From the NCBI GenBank assembly GCA_900538575.1, contig UPZA01000002.1, positions 124,001 to 188,000 on the forward strand: 64,000 bases of DNA, read 5' to 3'. Made by a program: the position numbers and the translations under genes. Below the pieces are notes generated by a model that saw only the letters and a program-made list of their open reading frames with translations, was not told the origin of the DNA and made no database searches. This document shows, piece by piece, positions 42,914 to 51,033 of the stretch (positions are counted from its first letter, which is position 1; each line of letters begins with the position of its first letter). The stretch is from an uncultured Ruminococcus sp. GTDB lineage: Bacteria > Bacillota > Clostridia > Oscillospirales > Ruminococcaceae.

Positions 42914-42942
42914 CACACGGTTCTCTGTTTCATTACAAGACA

Positions 42943-42960
42943 AAAAGCCGGCGCTTTTGC
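42943..42960 (+). terminator. Possible weak terminator after the MFS gene
   Basis: AAAAGC (42943-42948) pairs with GCTTTT (42953-42958) around a four-base loop. The stem is short and the T-run is part of it, so this is tentative. The rest of 42914-43080 shows no gene I trust. Confidence 0.3.
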
Positions 42961-43080
42961 CTTCAGTCTCATATTTATTATTAAAGAAAAGCATAAATAC
43001 CGACGAAAATAAAAGCCATTGTTAAAGCATACCCGTATTCGCATAAATATAAGATATATAATTTCAAAAATAAGACTGCT

Positions 43081-43115
43081 AAAAAACAACCCTGCTGAAT
43101 ATATATCAGCAGGGT
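43081..43115 (-). terminator. Terminator of the two-component operon
   Basis: ACCCTGCTGA (43089-43098) pairs fully with 43106-43115 around a seven-base loop; on the minus strand TTGTTTTTT follows. Confidence 0.85.
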
Positions 43116-43154
43116 ATAAAAGCCTGACGAAGCAGACAAAAAATTGTCTTAATA

Positions 43155-44174
43155 TTATTTGCACAATACAATAGAAAATGTATTTCCGCTGTTGTCTGAT
43201 TTCAAGTTCATATAACCTCCCTGTTTAACTGTGATTTCCCTTGCAAGATAAAGTCCTATTCCTATTCCCTCAAAATTTCTACTGTTCATTCCTCTATAAA
43301 ATCTGGAAAATATTTTATTACGTTCATTTTCCGGAATAGGCGGATTTTTATCAGTAACCTCAACAGACGCAAACATTCCATAGCTTTTTACGGTTAAATT
43401 AATCCCCGATCCACGCCTCGAATATTTAACCGCATTATCCAGAAGATTAAAAACAGCCTCCGCTGTCCAGTTACGGTCATGGGGAAGTATAATATCTTTT
43501 TCTTCCATGTAAATAATTTCATTGCAATTTTTCTTTGCCCTCGCATAAATATCCTTAACGGATTTCATTACAGTTTCATTCAGGCTTTGATTACGAATGT
43601 TTAAATGAATCAGGCCGCCTTCTAAGCGTGAAATTTTTATCATATTTTCAGAAAGAAAATTCAATCTATCCACAGACATGCGGATTATTTCAATATATTC
43701 ATCTTGCTTTTCCATACTTAACGATTTATCCTTTAAAAAACCGCTGTACATAATTAGATTTGCAATGGGCGTTTTAAGCTGATGAGATATATCAGAAACC
43801 AGGGATTTAATATTTTCCTGTTCCTGAATTGACGTTTCATTTTTCTTTTTTAAAATTCTGACAAGCTTTATTATTTTGCTTTGCAATTTAGAAATTAACG
43901 TATCCTCGTTGTCCGGAAATACCTCCTTTTCTTCTAATTCAGTCAGAATATCCGTAAGTCTGGATAAATCATGAACAATACCGGCTATATATTTATCGTC
44001 CAATCTGTGAATACAGAAAATAACCAAGCATAATAAAAGCATTCCGGCTGAGGAGCAAATTAAAGCCTTAAAGCTTTCCGAATAAACGTAAACAAGCGCA
44101 GAGCATATTGCAGAAACGATCAAGGAAAATGCAAATATAAACTTGATCCATCCGTTAAAATTTCTTCTATCCAT
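43155..44174 (-). CDS. Sensor histidine kinase
   Basis: About 339 residues with two N-terminal membrane helices and almost no loop between them (FIFAFSLIVSAICSALVYVY, ALICSSAGMLLLCLVIFCI), as in intramembrane-sensing kinases that watch an ABC transporter. The H-box is VSDISHQLKTPIANL and the N-box is NLLDNAVKYSRRG. G1 is unusual: DKNPPIPE keeps the Asp but lacks the usual glycines. G2 is GIGIGLYL. It starts at ATG 44174 (or GTG 44183, which overlaps the regulator's stop). It follows the response regulator, and the FtsX-type ABC genes lie upstream. Confidence 0.9.
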   Translation of the reverse strand: MDRRNFNGWIKFIFAFSLIVSAICSALVYVYSESFKALICSSAGMLLLCLVIFCIHRLDDKYIAGIVHDLSRLTDILTELEEKEVFPDNEDTLISKLQSKIIKLVRILKKKNETSIQEQENIKSLVSDISHQLKTPIANLIMYSGFLKDKSLSMEKQDEYIEIIRMSVDRLNFLSENMIKISRLEGGLIHLNIRNQSLNETVMKSVKDIYARAKKNCNEIIYMEEKDIILPHDRNWTAEAVFNLLDNAVKYSRRGSGINLTVKSYGMFASVEVTDKNPPIPENERNKIFSRFYRGMNSRNFEGIGIGLYLAREITVKQGGYMNLKSDNSGNTFSIVLCK

Positions 44175-44175
44175 T

Positions 44176-44850
44176 TCATTCACCGAATGTATAGCCTATT
44201 CCGAAAACCGTTATAATATACTCCGGATTTTTAGGATCTGACTCAATTTTCCGCCTTAATCTTCTGATATGTACATTAAGCGTATTTTCATCTACAAAAT
44301 TTTCATTGCAGTCCCAAATTTTTTCTATTATAGAATTTCGTGTAAGAACCTGCCCCTTGTTTTTTATCAGCAGCTCTAACAGCTTAAATTCAGTGACGGA
44401 AAGCTTTATCGGTCTGTTATTCAGCGCCGCCTGCATCCTGTAAAAATCTACAGACAAATTCTTATAGCAAAAAATATCGTTTTGCTTACTGCCTTGACTG
44501 CGCCTTAAAACTGCTTTTATACGCTGATTTAAAATTTCCACTGAAAAGGGCTTAGAAATATAATCGTCGCATCCATATTTAAAGCCTTCTATCATATCAT
44601 TCTCAGTATCATTTGCAGTAAGAAAGATAACGGGTATATCCGAGGTTTTCCTGATATAGCCGCAAAGCTCAAGCCCGCTGCCGTCCGGAAGATTAACGTC
44701 AAGAACAACTAAATCATATTTCCGATTGAGTTTATCTTTAGCCTCTGATACTGAATATACGCAGAATGCCTCATACCCATGATTTTCAAGATAAACCTTG
44801 ATTCCTCCGCAAATTATAACGTCGTCCTCAACTATAAGAATGCTCTGCAT
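44176..44850 (-). CDS. OmpR/PhoB-family response regulator
   Basis: A 224-residue regulator. The receiver domain (1-115) has the acidic pair in VEDD, the phospho-Asp in YDLVVLDVNLPDGSG, the Thr in VIFLTAND and the Lys in YISKPFSV. The C-terminal winged-helix domain (130-224) ends with NTLNVHIRRLRRKIESDPKNPEYI (in pieces: NTLNVHIRRLRRKIE) and GIGYTFGE. It overlaps or abuts the kinase gene, so both come from one message. Likely targets are the ABC genes just upstream, by analogy with Bce-type modules. Confidence 0.94.
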   Translation of the reverse strand: MQSILIVEDDVIICGGIKVYLENHGYEAFCVYSVSEAKDKLNRKYDLVVLDVNLPDGSGLELCGYIRKTSDIPVIFLTANDTENDMIEGFKYGCDDYISKPFSVEILNQRIKAVLRRSQGSKQNDIFCYKNLSVDFYRMQAALNNRPIKLSVTEFKLLELLIKNKGQVLTRNSIIEKIWDCNENFVDENTLNVHIRRLRRKIESDPKNPEYIITVFGIGYTFGE

Positions 44851-44869
44851 ATAATTTCACCTCAAATAG

Positions 44870-44898
44870 ATTATAGCATAAAAACTGCGCGCCGTAAA
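44870..44898 (-). promoter_or_regulatory. Possible internal promoter for the two-component genes, nested in the ABC terminator
   Basis: Minus strand: TTTACG (44898-44893, four of six), 17 bases, perfect TATAAT (44875-44870). The -35 is exactly the loop of the terminator hairpin. Transcription would start almost at the Shine-Dalgarno GAGGTG (44863-44858), leaving a very short leader, so this needs caution. Confidence 0.4.
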
Positions 44899-44910
44899 GC
44901 GCGCAGTTTT
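44881..44910 (-). terminator. Terminator between the FtsX-type permease and the response regulator
   Basis: A perfect 12-base-pair stem (44881-44892 with 44899-44910), GC-rich at the loop end, with a short T5 run on the minus strand, six bases after the permease stop. Confidence 0.75.
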
Positions 44911-44915
44911 AAATT

Positions 44916-47432
44916 TTATTCGCCGCTTCTCAGACGTTCCGTAACGCTTTCCTTTGAAAGAGTCCTGTAAACGGCGGCTGGAACGAGCATGCATATTGCC
45001 AATATAACTACCGCAATTCCAATCATCAGTTCCCACGGATAATTAAAGACAGCATAGTCCGCAGTTTTCTGAGCCAGTCTTGCCACAGCGTAAACTATAG
45101 CGTTTCCTAAGGTCAATATCAAGCCGATTGTAATTGTACCGTAATAAACGCCCTCGAACATAAGCATTTTCCTTATCTGCTTTTTTGTCATACCTACGCT
45201 TTCCATAACTGCAAGCTCCTGCCTTCTCGTAAATACTCCGGTCAGCATAACGTTTATGAAGTTTATAACACCGATCAGTATAAGTATAATTGAAATTCCC
45301 GCAGTGAGTACGTTCATAGACGTCATGGACGATTTAAAATCCGATATCATTTCAGATTTAACATCAAGGTGCAGAACGGAAGGATTAGTTTTGGTAAGTT
45401 CTTTTATCCTCAAAGTCACATAGCTTTCAGCCTTAGGATCACAGTCGGCAATTATATTATCCACCGACAGATTGTCTGAAAGCCTTTCGATAGCGCTGTC
45501 GCTTACCAAAATGCATGCCGGCGCTCCTCCCATCTGCCAATAATATCCTATATTTATACCATAATCCTCATTATAAAGCGGGCATGATCCAACTTCTAAA
45601 GATATTGATTTGTTGCTTTTCGTATCAGTCAATGTAATGCTTTTCCCTTTAACCCGGTCTGCCTGTTCCTTTGTTTTTACATAACCCAGAAAACAAATCT
45701 CCCCCTTTTCAAAACGGTCGATATCAATTTTCTGAGAAGCCTTTTTATTATATAGCTCCATCATATTCCGGTCAACCGCAATAACAGGCGCAGCATACGG
45801 GTTTTCATTATAATACGAAATCATATCCTGAATCTCGTTCTTATCCTCGGCAGTATTTTCAATAAACGGCATAAATAATTCTTCGTCAAACTTTATATTT
45901 GCGTCAACAGAATGGTTTACCATTACCCTTTCCACTCCGTCAATCTTTCTTATATCTTCCGCAAGCTTATTCGCGGCTTCAACAAAGATTTTTTCCTGTT
46001 CATCGCTGTTTTCGCTGCCGCCTGAGTTAGTATATACAGTATAATCGTTAGGAAGATAAAAATTAACGTAATTCTCAAGCTTCATGCTGCCGATAAAAGC
46101 ATTAGTGGAAAGAAACGCCATCGTTCCCATAAAAAGAGAAGCAAATACAAGCGAGGCTCTTTTCTTTTCCCTAAATACGTTCCTATATGCCATTTTATAA
46201 AGCTTGCCGCCGTCTGTTGATTTTTTCGGCTTGATTTTTTCCGAATTCTGACCGTTATATTTCAAGGCTTCTACCGGAGAAACCCTGCCGGCCAGTCTTG
46301 AAGGCTTTCGACAGCTTAAGGCAACGGTTATTATACCGAATAAAACAGTACCGATATATATAAACGGATTAAAGCTTATGTCTGTAGGCATAGCCCCGCT
46401 TCTGCCGCTGCCAAACATTTCCAGTGAATAAGGCACTACAGCAAATGAAATGACCGTACCCAGCGCTATTCCTATAGGAATACCGAAAATAGATAACCTC
46501 AAAGCCTGATTTTTAACAATTTTCCTTATTTGTTTAGGAGAAGTACCGATAGTTTTAAGCATGCCGTAAAAGCGTATATCCTTTGTTACCGATATATACA
46601 TAACGTTATAGATAAGCAGATAACCGCTGAGTATAATAATCAAGCCTATCATACCTATAATTACGGCCATAACTATGAAATTCGATCCGTTTTCATCCTG
46701 AACATCATAACTGCTTATTATTTCCTGACCTTTTTCAAGAGTAAGCTTTTCCGAAAGCTCGTCCAGTAATTTTGCCTGTGAACCGGTTTTAGACGACATT
46801 GATAAAGTTCCGTTATCTTTGACCGTCAATCCCAGACTATCTGTATAAGCTTTGGAGACGAATCCCTGAAATCCTCCAGCCGTAAAGCTGTAATCTGTAT
46901 AATAGCCGGACAGGCTGAAGACTTTTTCATTTCCTCCGACAGTTACCGCTATATCCATACCTATCTCCGGTTTTTTTAAATCTAATGCATCCAGAGCAGC
47001 TCTTGAAAGCATAATTTCACTTTCTCCGGAAGGATAGGATCCCTTAATATCACTGACGGCCGGCGAGAAATTTTCATCGAATTCAGTTTTATTATAATAA
47101 TCCAGCGCTATTACCGTTTCAGAATTCTTTTTGCTTTGCGCTGTTCCCGTATTGATTTTTATACCGGCTGCGTTCAGGTGTCTGCATTCTCCCGCCTTTA
47201 AAATTTGGTCCTCTGTAGGGTTATCAAGGTAAATAGTTGATTTTGTACCCTGCTCTCTCAGCATCATTATATTCATGTTTTTTCCAAGACTGAAGCCTAT
47301 ACTGAATACCGTTGTAAACATGAAGGTAGTAAGTATAATGGCTAATACCGCAAACATATTGCGAATCCAGTTTTGCTTTAACGAACGACGGCTAATGCGT
47401 TTTACAGCTTCCTGATTATTGTTTTTAAGCAT
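44916..47432 (-). CDS. FtsX-type ABC transporter permease, two FtsX domains
   Basis: A permease of about 838 residues. One N-terminal helix (WIRNMFAVLAIILTTFMFTT), a first external domain (50-250), a group of helices (from about 255: FIVMAVIIGMIGLIIILSGY), a second long external domain (about 440-690), and a final group of three helices (VLTAGISIILILIGVINFIN onwards). Both helix groups carry FtsX signatures (TKDIRFYGMLKTIGTSPKQI; TRRQELAVMESVGMTKKQI). This is the layout of MacB-like or bacteriocin/antibiotic-response permeases. I take ATG 47432 after GGGGTGA; GTG 47441 overlaps the ATPase stop. Confidence 0.9.
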   Translation of the reverse strand: MLKNNNQEAVKRISRRSLKQNWIRNMFAVLAIILTTFMFTTVFSIGFSLGKNMNIMMLREQGTKSTIYLDNPTEDQILKAGECRHLNAAGIKINTGTAQSKKNSETVIALDYYNKTEFDENFSPAVSDIKGSYPSGESEIMLSRAALDALDLKKPEIGMDIAVTVGGNEKVFSLSGYYTDYSFTAGGFQGFVSKAYTDSLGLTVKDNGTLSMSSKTGSQAKLLDELSEKLTLEKGQEIISSYDVQDENGSNFIVMAVIIGMIGLIIILSGYLLIYNVMYISVTKDIRFYGMLKTIGTSPKQIRKIVKNQALRLSIFGIPIGIALGTVISFAVVPYSLEMFGSGRSGAMPTDISFNPFIYIGTVLFGIITVALSCRKPSRLAGRVSPVEALKYNGQNSEKIKPKKSTDGGKLYKMAYRNVFREKKRASLVFASLFMGTMAFLSTNAFIGSMKLENYVNFYLPNDYTVYTNSGGSENSDEQEKIFVEAANKLAEDIRKIDGVERVMVNHSVDANIKFDEELFMPFIENTAEDKNEIQDMISYYNENPYAAPVIAVDRNMMELYNKKASQKIDIDRFEKGEICFLGYVKTKEQADRVKGKSITLTDTKSNKSISLEVGSCPLYNEDYGINIGYYWQMGGAPACILVSDSAIERLSDNLSVDNIIADCDPKAESYVTLRIKELTKTNPSVLHLDVKSEMISDFKSSMTSMNVLTAGISIILILIGVINFINVMLTGVFTRRQELAVMESVGMTKKQIRKMLMFEGVYYGTITIGLILTLGNAIVYAVARLAQKTADYAVFNYPWELMIGIAVVILAICMLVPAAVYRTLSKESVTERLRSGE

Positions 47433-47437
47433 TTTTA

Positions 47438-48106
47438 TCACCCCAATTCCACTTTTCCGTCCTCAATGCGTATCATACGGTCAGCCATAAGGGCGATTTC
47501 CTCATTATGCGTTATCATAACTATTGTCTGATTAAATTCTCTGCTCGTAACTTTAAGAAGCGATATAACGTCCATGCCTGTTTTACTGTCAAGATTACCG
47601 GTCGGCTCATCTGCAAGTATTATCGCTGGCTTCGATGAAAGAGCGCGGGCTATTGCAACTCTCTGCTGCTGCCCGCCTGAAAGCTGGTTTGGCATTGCCT
47701 TGAGCTTCTTATCAAGTCCGAGAGTTTTTATTATCGTATCAACATAATTTTTATCAATCTCCGAGCCGTCAAGCTCAATAGGCAATACAATATTTTCATA
47801 TACATTCAGAACCGGTACAAGATTGTAGTTTTGAAATACAAAACCTATATTTCTTCTTCTGAATATTGTAAGCTCCTCGTCGTTCATTTTAAATATTTTT
47901 TTACCTGAAACCTCAACATTACCCGAAGTAGGTCTGTCAAGACCTCCCAGCATATTTAAAAGCGTTGATTTGCCGCTGCCGGAGGTTCCTATAATAGAAA
48001 CAAATTCACCGTCCTCAATATTTACAGATACATTATCAAGCGCCTTTACCTCGCTTTCCCCTGTCCCATATATCTTGCAAAGCTTTTCTGCAGTCAGAAT
48101 ACTCAT
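47438..48106 (-). CDS. ABC transporter ATP-binding protein, MacB/LolD type
   Basis: A 222-residue ATPase with Walker A GTSGSGKSTLLNMLGG, the MacB-type Q-loop VFQNYNLVPVLNVYEN, signature LSGGQQQRVAIARA, Walker B AIILADEPTGNLDSKTG and H-loop MITHNEE. It is the first gene of the unit and overlaps the permease gene. With the downstream two-component pair the four genes resemble antimicrobial-peptide sensing and detoxification modules; the ligand is unknown. Confidence 0.94.
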   Translation of the reverse strand: MSILTAEKLCKIYGTGESEVKALDNVSVNIEDGEFVSIIGTSGSGKSTLLNMLGGLDRPTSGNVEVSGKKIFKMNDEELTIFRRRNIGFVFQNYNLVPVLNVYENIVLPIELDGSEIDKNYVDTIIKTLGLDKKLKAMPNQLSGGQQQRVAIARALSSKPAIILADEPTGNLDSKTGMDVISLLKVTSREFNQTIVMITHNEEIALMADRMIRIEDGKVELG

Positions 48107-48137
48107 TATAATAAATCTCCTTTCCTTTGATGCTTTT

Positions 48138-48160
48138 ATTATATCATGTACTTCTTACAT
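48138..48160 (-). promoter_or_regulatory. -10 box and inverted repeat before the MacB-type ABC genes
   Basis: Minus strand TATAAT at 48143-48138, but no good -35 in the right place (ATAAGA). The spacer holds the inverted repeat ATGTA-N5-TACAT (48146-48160). A weak -35 with a dyad suggests an activated promoter; the response regulator is a candidate binder by inference. Confidence 0.4.
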
Positions 48161-48210
48161 TCTTATTACGTTTTTTCTGAAAATTTCATTAAATAATAAG
48201 ATAAGCAGCA

Positions 48211-48238
48211 AAAAAATAAACCGCCGTATATAGCGGCA
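48211..48238 (-). terminator. Terminator after the AraC-family gene
   Basis: A short GC stem (48224-48227 with 48235-48238, plus a wobble pair) is followed on the minus strand by TTTATTTTTTT. The stem is short, but the T-run is strong. Confidence 0.6.
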
Positions 48239-48252
48239 GCTTATTTGATTAT

Positions 48253-49110
48253 TTATCTTAAAGTTTTCCTATATTCAAGGGGCGTACAGCCCATCGTCTT
48301 TTTAAATATCCTGTTAAAGTTTGAAATATTATTAAAACCGCTTTTAAACGCCGCCTCGGAAGCTGTCATATCAGTATCTGCAAGCATTTCACATACTGAT
48401 TTTATCCTTAGTCGATTAATATATTCTATTGCGCCCATACCCGCCGCGTGCTTAAACTTGCTCATGAAACAGCTTTTACTCAAATGCGCTATATCCGCGA
48501 GCTGTTCAATTGTTATATTTTCGTTAAAACTCTCCCTTATATATTCAAGAACACGACGTATGCTATCATTTCCGACAATATTTCTTTTACATAAATGATG
48601 AGTACATCCATTTTCAATTAATAACCAAAACAATTTCAATAGCTCGCTCTTCAATATAAGATCAGATTTTGTATTATTTTCTGCGGAACAGGAAATAATA
48701 CATGATAAAGATTTCCTGATTTTATTATAGCCCGGATAAGCTATAGATATCGGCAAATCAATTTCATCATATCCCAATATTAATGGACGTATAAGCTCAG
48801 AGCCGCTTCTATCGTCTAAGCTTCCCAGCATACTTTGATTAAAAACAACAGTATCATAAATCAGCTTACTATCATTAGGATATATGGAATGAATCATATT
48901 AGGACGTATTATAATTATATCGCCGGGCTTCGCTTTTATCAGACTGGTTCCGCATTTAAAGTCACCGGTACCGCTTATTATAATATTTATTTCAAATTCA
49001 GAATGCCAATGTAACGGAACATACAAAAAGTAATCCGGTATAATGCATTTATAATAGCTATACGGAACAAGAATTGAACTATGCCGTCTTTTTTCTTCAA
49101 TGGATTCCAT
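48253..49110 (-). CDS. AraC-family transcriptional regulator with cupin domain
   Basis: A 285-residue regulator. The N-terminal sugar-sensing cupin (about 20-150) shows PLHWHSEFEINIIISGTGDFKCG and GDIIIIRPNMIHSI. Two AraC helix-turn-helix units form the C-terminus (about 185-285): IEQLADIAHLSKSCFMSKFK, then ASEAAFKSGFNNISNFNRIF followed by GCTPLEYRK. It is divergent from a GH13 glycosidase gene, 137 bases apart, and an inverted repeat overlaps its -10 box. Control of the glycosidase gene and itself in response to an oligosaccharide is likely by context. Confidence 0.92.
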   Translation of the reverse strand: MESIEEKRRHSSILVPYSYYKCIIPDYFLYVPLHWHSEFEINIIISGTGDFKCGTSLIKAKPGDIIIIRPNMIHSIYPNDSKLIYDTVVFNQSMLGSLDDRSGSELIRPLILGYDEIDLPISIAYPGYNKIRKSLSCIISCSAENNTKSDLILKSELLKLFWLLIENGCTHHLCKRNIVGNDSIRRVLEYIRESFNENITIEQLADIAHLSKSCFMSKFKHAAGMGAIEYINRLRIKSVCEMLADTDMTASEAAFKSGFNNISNFNRIFKKTMGCTPLEYRKTLR

Positions 49111-49130
49111 CTTATTAATCTCCCGAAATA

Positions 49131-49157
49131 TTATAGTATCATAATTCGATACTATAA
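49131..49157. promoter_or_regulatory. Inverted repeat in the AraC/GH13 divergent region
   Basis: TTATAGTATC (49131-49140) and GATACTATAA (49148-49157) are exact complements separated by seven bases. The left arm overlaps a TATAAT (minus strand, 49134-49129) that fits as the -10 of the AraC gene. This is a good operator candidate for the adjacent regulator or a catabolite regulator; it does not match the usual CcpA site pattern. Confidence 0.55.
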
Positions 49158-49247
49158 CAGTAGAACTTAAGCTTAATAAGTAGTATTATATCATATATAA
49201 GCAAAACGGTCAATACATATTCATAAATCAAAAAGGAGTGCGTTTAT

Positions 49248-50786
49248 ATGTCAAAATGGCTTGATAATGCAATATTTTATGAAATTTACCCTCAATCCTT
49301 CAAGGATTCTAATGCAGACGGAATCGGCGACTTTCAAGGAATTATAGAAAAACTGGATTACATCAATGAACTTGGCTGTAACGCCCTATGGATTAATCCG
49401 TGCTTTGAATCACCTTTCGGAGACGCCGGCTACGACGTGTCAGATTATTGCTCTGCAGCCCCCAGATACGGAACTAACGAGGATCTAAAGCGGATCTTTA
49501 CCGAAGCTCATAAACGCAATATGCATGTTCTTCTGGATCTTGTTCCCGGTCATACGTCAGTAGAGCATAAATGGTTCAAGGAATCAATGAAAGCCAAGCG
49601 CAACGAATACAGCGATCGCTATATATGGACAGACAGTATATGGGAAGAGCCTGAAGGAATGGGTTGTATACGAGGAATATCTGACAGAGACGGTTCCTGT
49701 GTTGTTAATTTCTTTTCTCATCAGCCGGCGCTTAATTACGGATTCTACAAAATAGACCGCCCGTGGCAGCAGTCTATGGACGATAAAGGCCCGCGCAATA
49801 CCCTTGAGGCAATGAAAGACGTAATGCGTTTTTGGCTTAATATGGGGTGCGACGGATTCCGTGTGGATATGGCCGGATCATTGGTAAAAAATGATGAGGA
49901 GGGTAAGGGAACGATAAAGCTCTGGCAAAATGTAAGAGAATTCCTTGACCGTGAATTTCCAGACGCGGCAATGGTTTCCGAATGGGGCGAGCCTGATAAA
50001 TCCCTGCTGGGCGGTTTTCATATGGATTTTCTGCTCCATTTTGGACCGTCACATTATAATGATTTATTCAGATGTGATGAGCCATACTTTTCAATCAGGG
50101 GAAAAGGCGATATATCAGAATTTGTAAATAAATATAAAGAAAGCTATGAAAAATCTCAAAGAAAAGGTCTGATTTGCATTCCGTCGGGAAATCACGATAT
50201 GGACAGGCTTGCAAAACGTCTGAATGAAAATGAATTAAAAATAGCATTTGCCTTTTTATTATCTATGCCGGGAGCCCCGTTTATTTATTACGGCGATGAA
50301 ATCGGCATGAAATATATTGATAATCTGGAATCTGTTGAAGGAGGATACGACAGAACAGGTTCGCGCTCCCCTATGCAGTGGGATAATTCTACTAATGCCG
50401 GATTCAGTTGCGCGCCGTCGGAGAAGCTTTATATTCCCGTTGATATATCAAAAGAGCGTCCTACAGTTGAACAACAGAAAGCAGACGATAATTCGTTATA
50501 TAATGAAATTAAAAAACTCATTAAAATCAGGAAGTCATATAAATCTCTGCAAAGCAAGGGTGAAATAGAATTTATTTGTGCTGAGAAACATAAATATCCG
50601 TTTGCATATATAAGGAGCTTTGAAAATGAAAAAATTCTTGTTATTTTAAATCCCTCCAATAATAAACAAGATTTTAATTGTAACTTAACTCTCAAAAATA
50701 CCGTTTATTACTTTGGAGAAGAAATAACAAGCGACAACGGAACAATATCTGTTCCGGGGACATCAGCAGGATTTTATTTAATTTAA
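49248..50786 (+). CDS. GH13-family alpha-glucosidase/alpha-amylase-like enzyme
   Basis: A 512-residue enzyme without signal peptide, so it should act on imported oligosaccharides. It opens with WLDNAIFYEIYPQSFKDSNADGIGDFQGI, the usual GH13 start. The catalytic residues are D207 (GFRVDMAGS), E245 (MVSEWGEPD) and H316-D317 (SGNHDMDR). The region I motif reads DLVPGH in place of the common DxxxNH, a Gly-for-Asn change worth noting. MQWD-type SRSPMQWDNSTNAGF is typical of the oligo-1,6-glucosidase/trehalose-hydrolase group. The last 80 residues are the C-terminal beta domain. It is divergent from the AraC regulator, with AAAGGAG before the ATG. No transporter gene is adjacent. Confidence 0.92.
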   Translation: MSKWLDNAIFYEIYPQSFKDSNADGIGDFQGIIEKLDYINELGCNALWINPCFESPFGDAGYDVSDYCSAAPRYGTNEDLKRIFTEAHKRNMHVLLDLVPGHTSVEHKWFKESMKAKRNEYSDRYIWTDSIWEEPEGMGCIRGISDRDGSCVVNFFSHQPALNYGFYKIDRPWQQSMDDKGPRNTLEAMKDVMRFWLNMGCDGFRVDMAGSLVKNDEEGKGTIKLWQNVREFLDREFPDAAMVSEWGEPDKSLLGGFHMDFLLHFGPSHYNDLFRCDEPYFSIRGKGDISEFVNKYKESYEKSQRKGLICIPSGNHDMDRLAKRLNENELKIAFAFLLSMPGAPFIYYGDEIGMKYIDNLESVEGGYDRTGSRSPMQWDNSTNAGFSCAPSEKLYIPVDISKERPTVEQQKADDNSLYNEIKKLIKIRKSYKSLQSKGEIEFICAEKHKYPFAYIRSFENEKILVILNPSNNKQDFNCNLTLKNTVYYFGEEITSDNGTISVPGTSAGFYLI

Positions 50787-50796
50787 AAATATTCTG

Positions 50797-50832
50797 AAAA
50801 AAGGATTGCTAATGAATAGGCAATCCTTTTTA
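50797..50832 (+). terminator. Terminator of the GH13 gene
   Basis: AAAAAAGGATTGC (50797-50809) pairs with GCAATCCTTTTT (50820-50831), ten-base loop, T-run at the end. Confidence 0.85.
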
Positions 50833-50836
50833 TTAA

Positions 50837-51010
50837 TTATGATGGTGCGCTGAACTTCAAACGGATTGCGTTGACGATCTGCTTGTTAAAATCGTCCACG
50901 CAAGGACAGTAAAAGTAAAAATACGATAAGTTCGGTGAAAATGGAAAAATCATTTTTTTGAACATATGGACGGGTTTGTCAATTGTTGCACAATAAATAA
51001 AACGCCTCAA
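50837..51010 (-). pseudogene. Short open frame, possible gene remnant
   Basis: A 57-codon minus-strand frame without a convincing ribosome site reads in part CATIDKPVHMFKKMIFPFSP and then YFYCPCVDDFNKQIVNAIRL before a stop. The wording looks like a piece of a real protein, but I cannot assign it. It starts inside the terminator of the next gene. It may be a decayed tail of a mobile or phage gene, or chance. Confidence 0.25.
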
Positions 51011-51023
51011 TTAAGGCGTTTTT
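50998..51023. terminator. Terminator of the CD1247-like gene
   Basis: AAACGCCT (51000-51007) pairs with AGGCGTTT (51014-51021) around a six-base loop, with T-rich flanks on both strands; it lies ten bases after the stop codon. Confidence 0.8.
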
Positions 51024-51033
51024 AAATAAATAT

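Noticed and set aside
42910..43164. 84-codon minus-strand frame overlapping the MFS stop region
   Set aside because: It runs through the terminator hairpin of the kinase operon, has no ribosome site and no protein-like pattern.
48211..48238. GC hairpin near the AraC gene as a fourth copy of the leader pseudoknot
   Set aside because: No GGCG element precedes it in either orientation, and it is followed by a T-run at the end of a gene, so it is a terminator.
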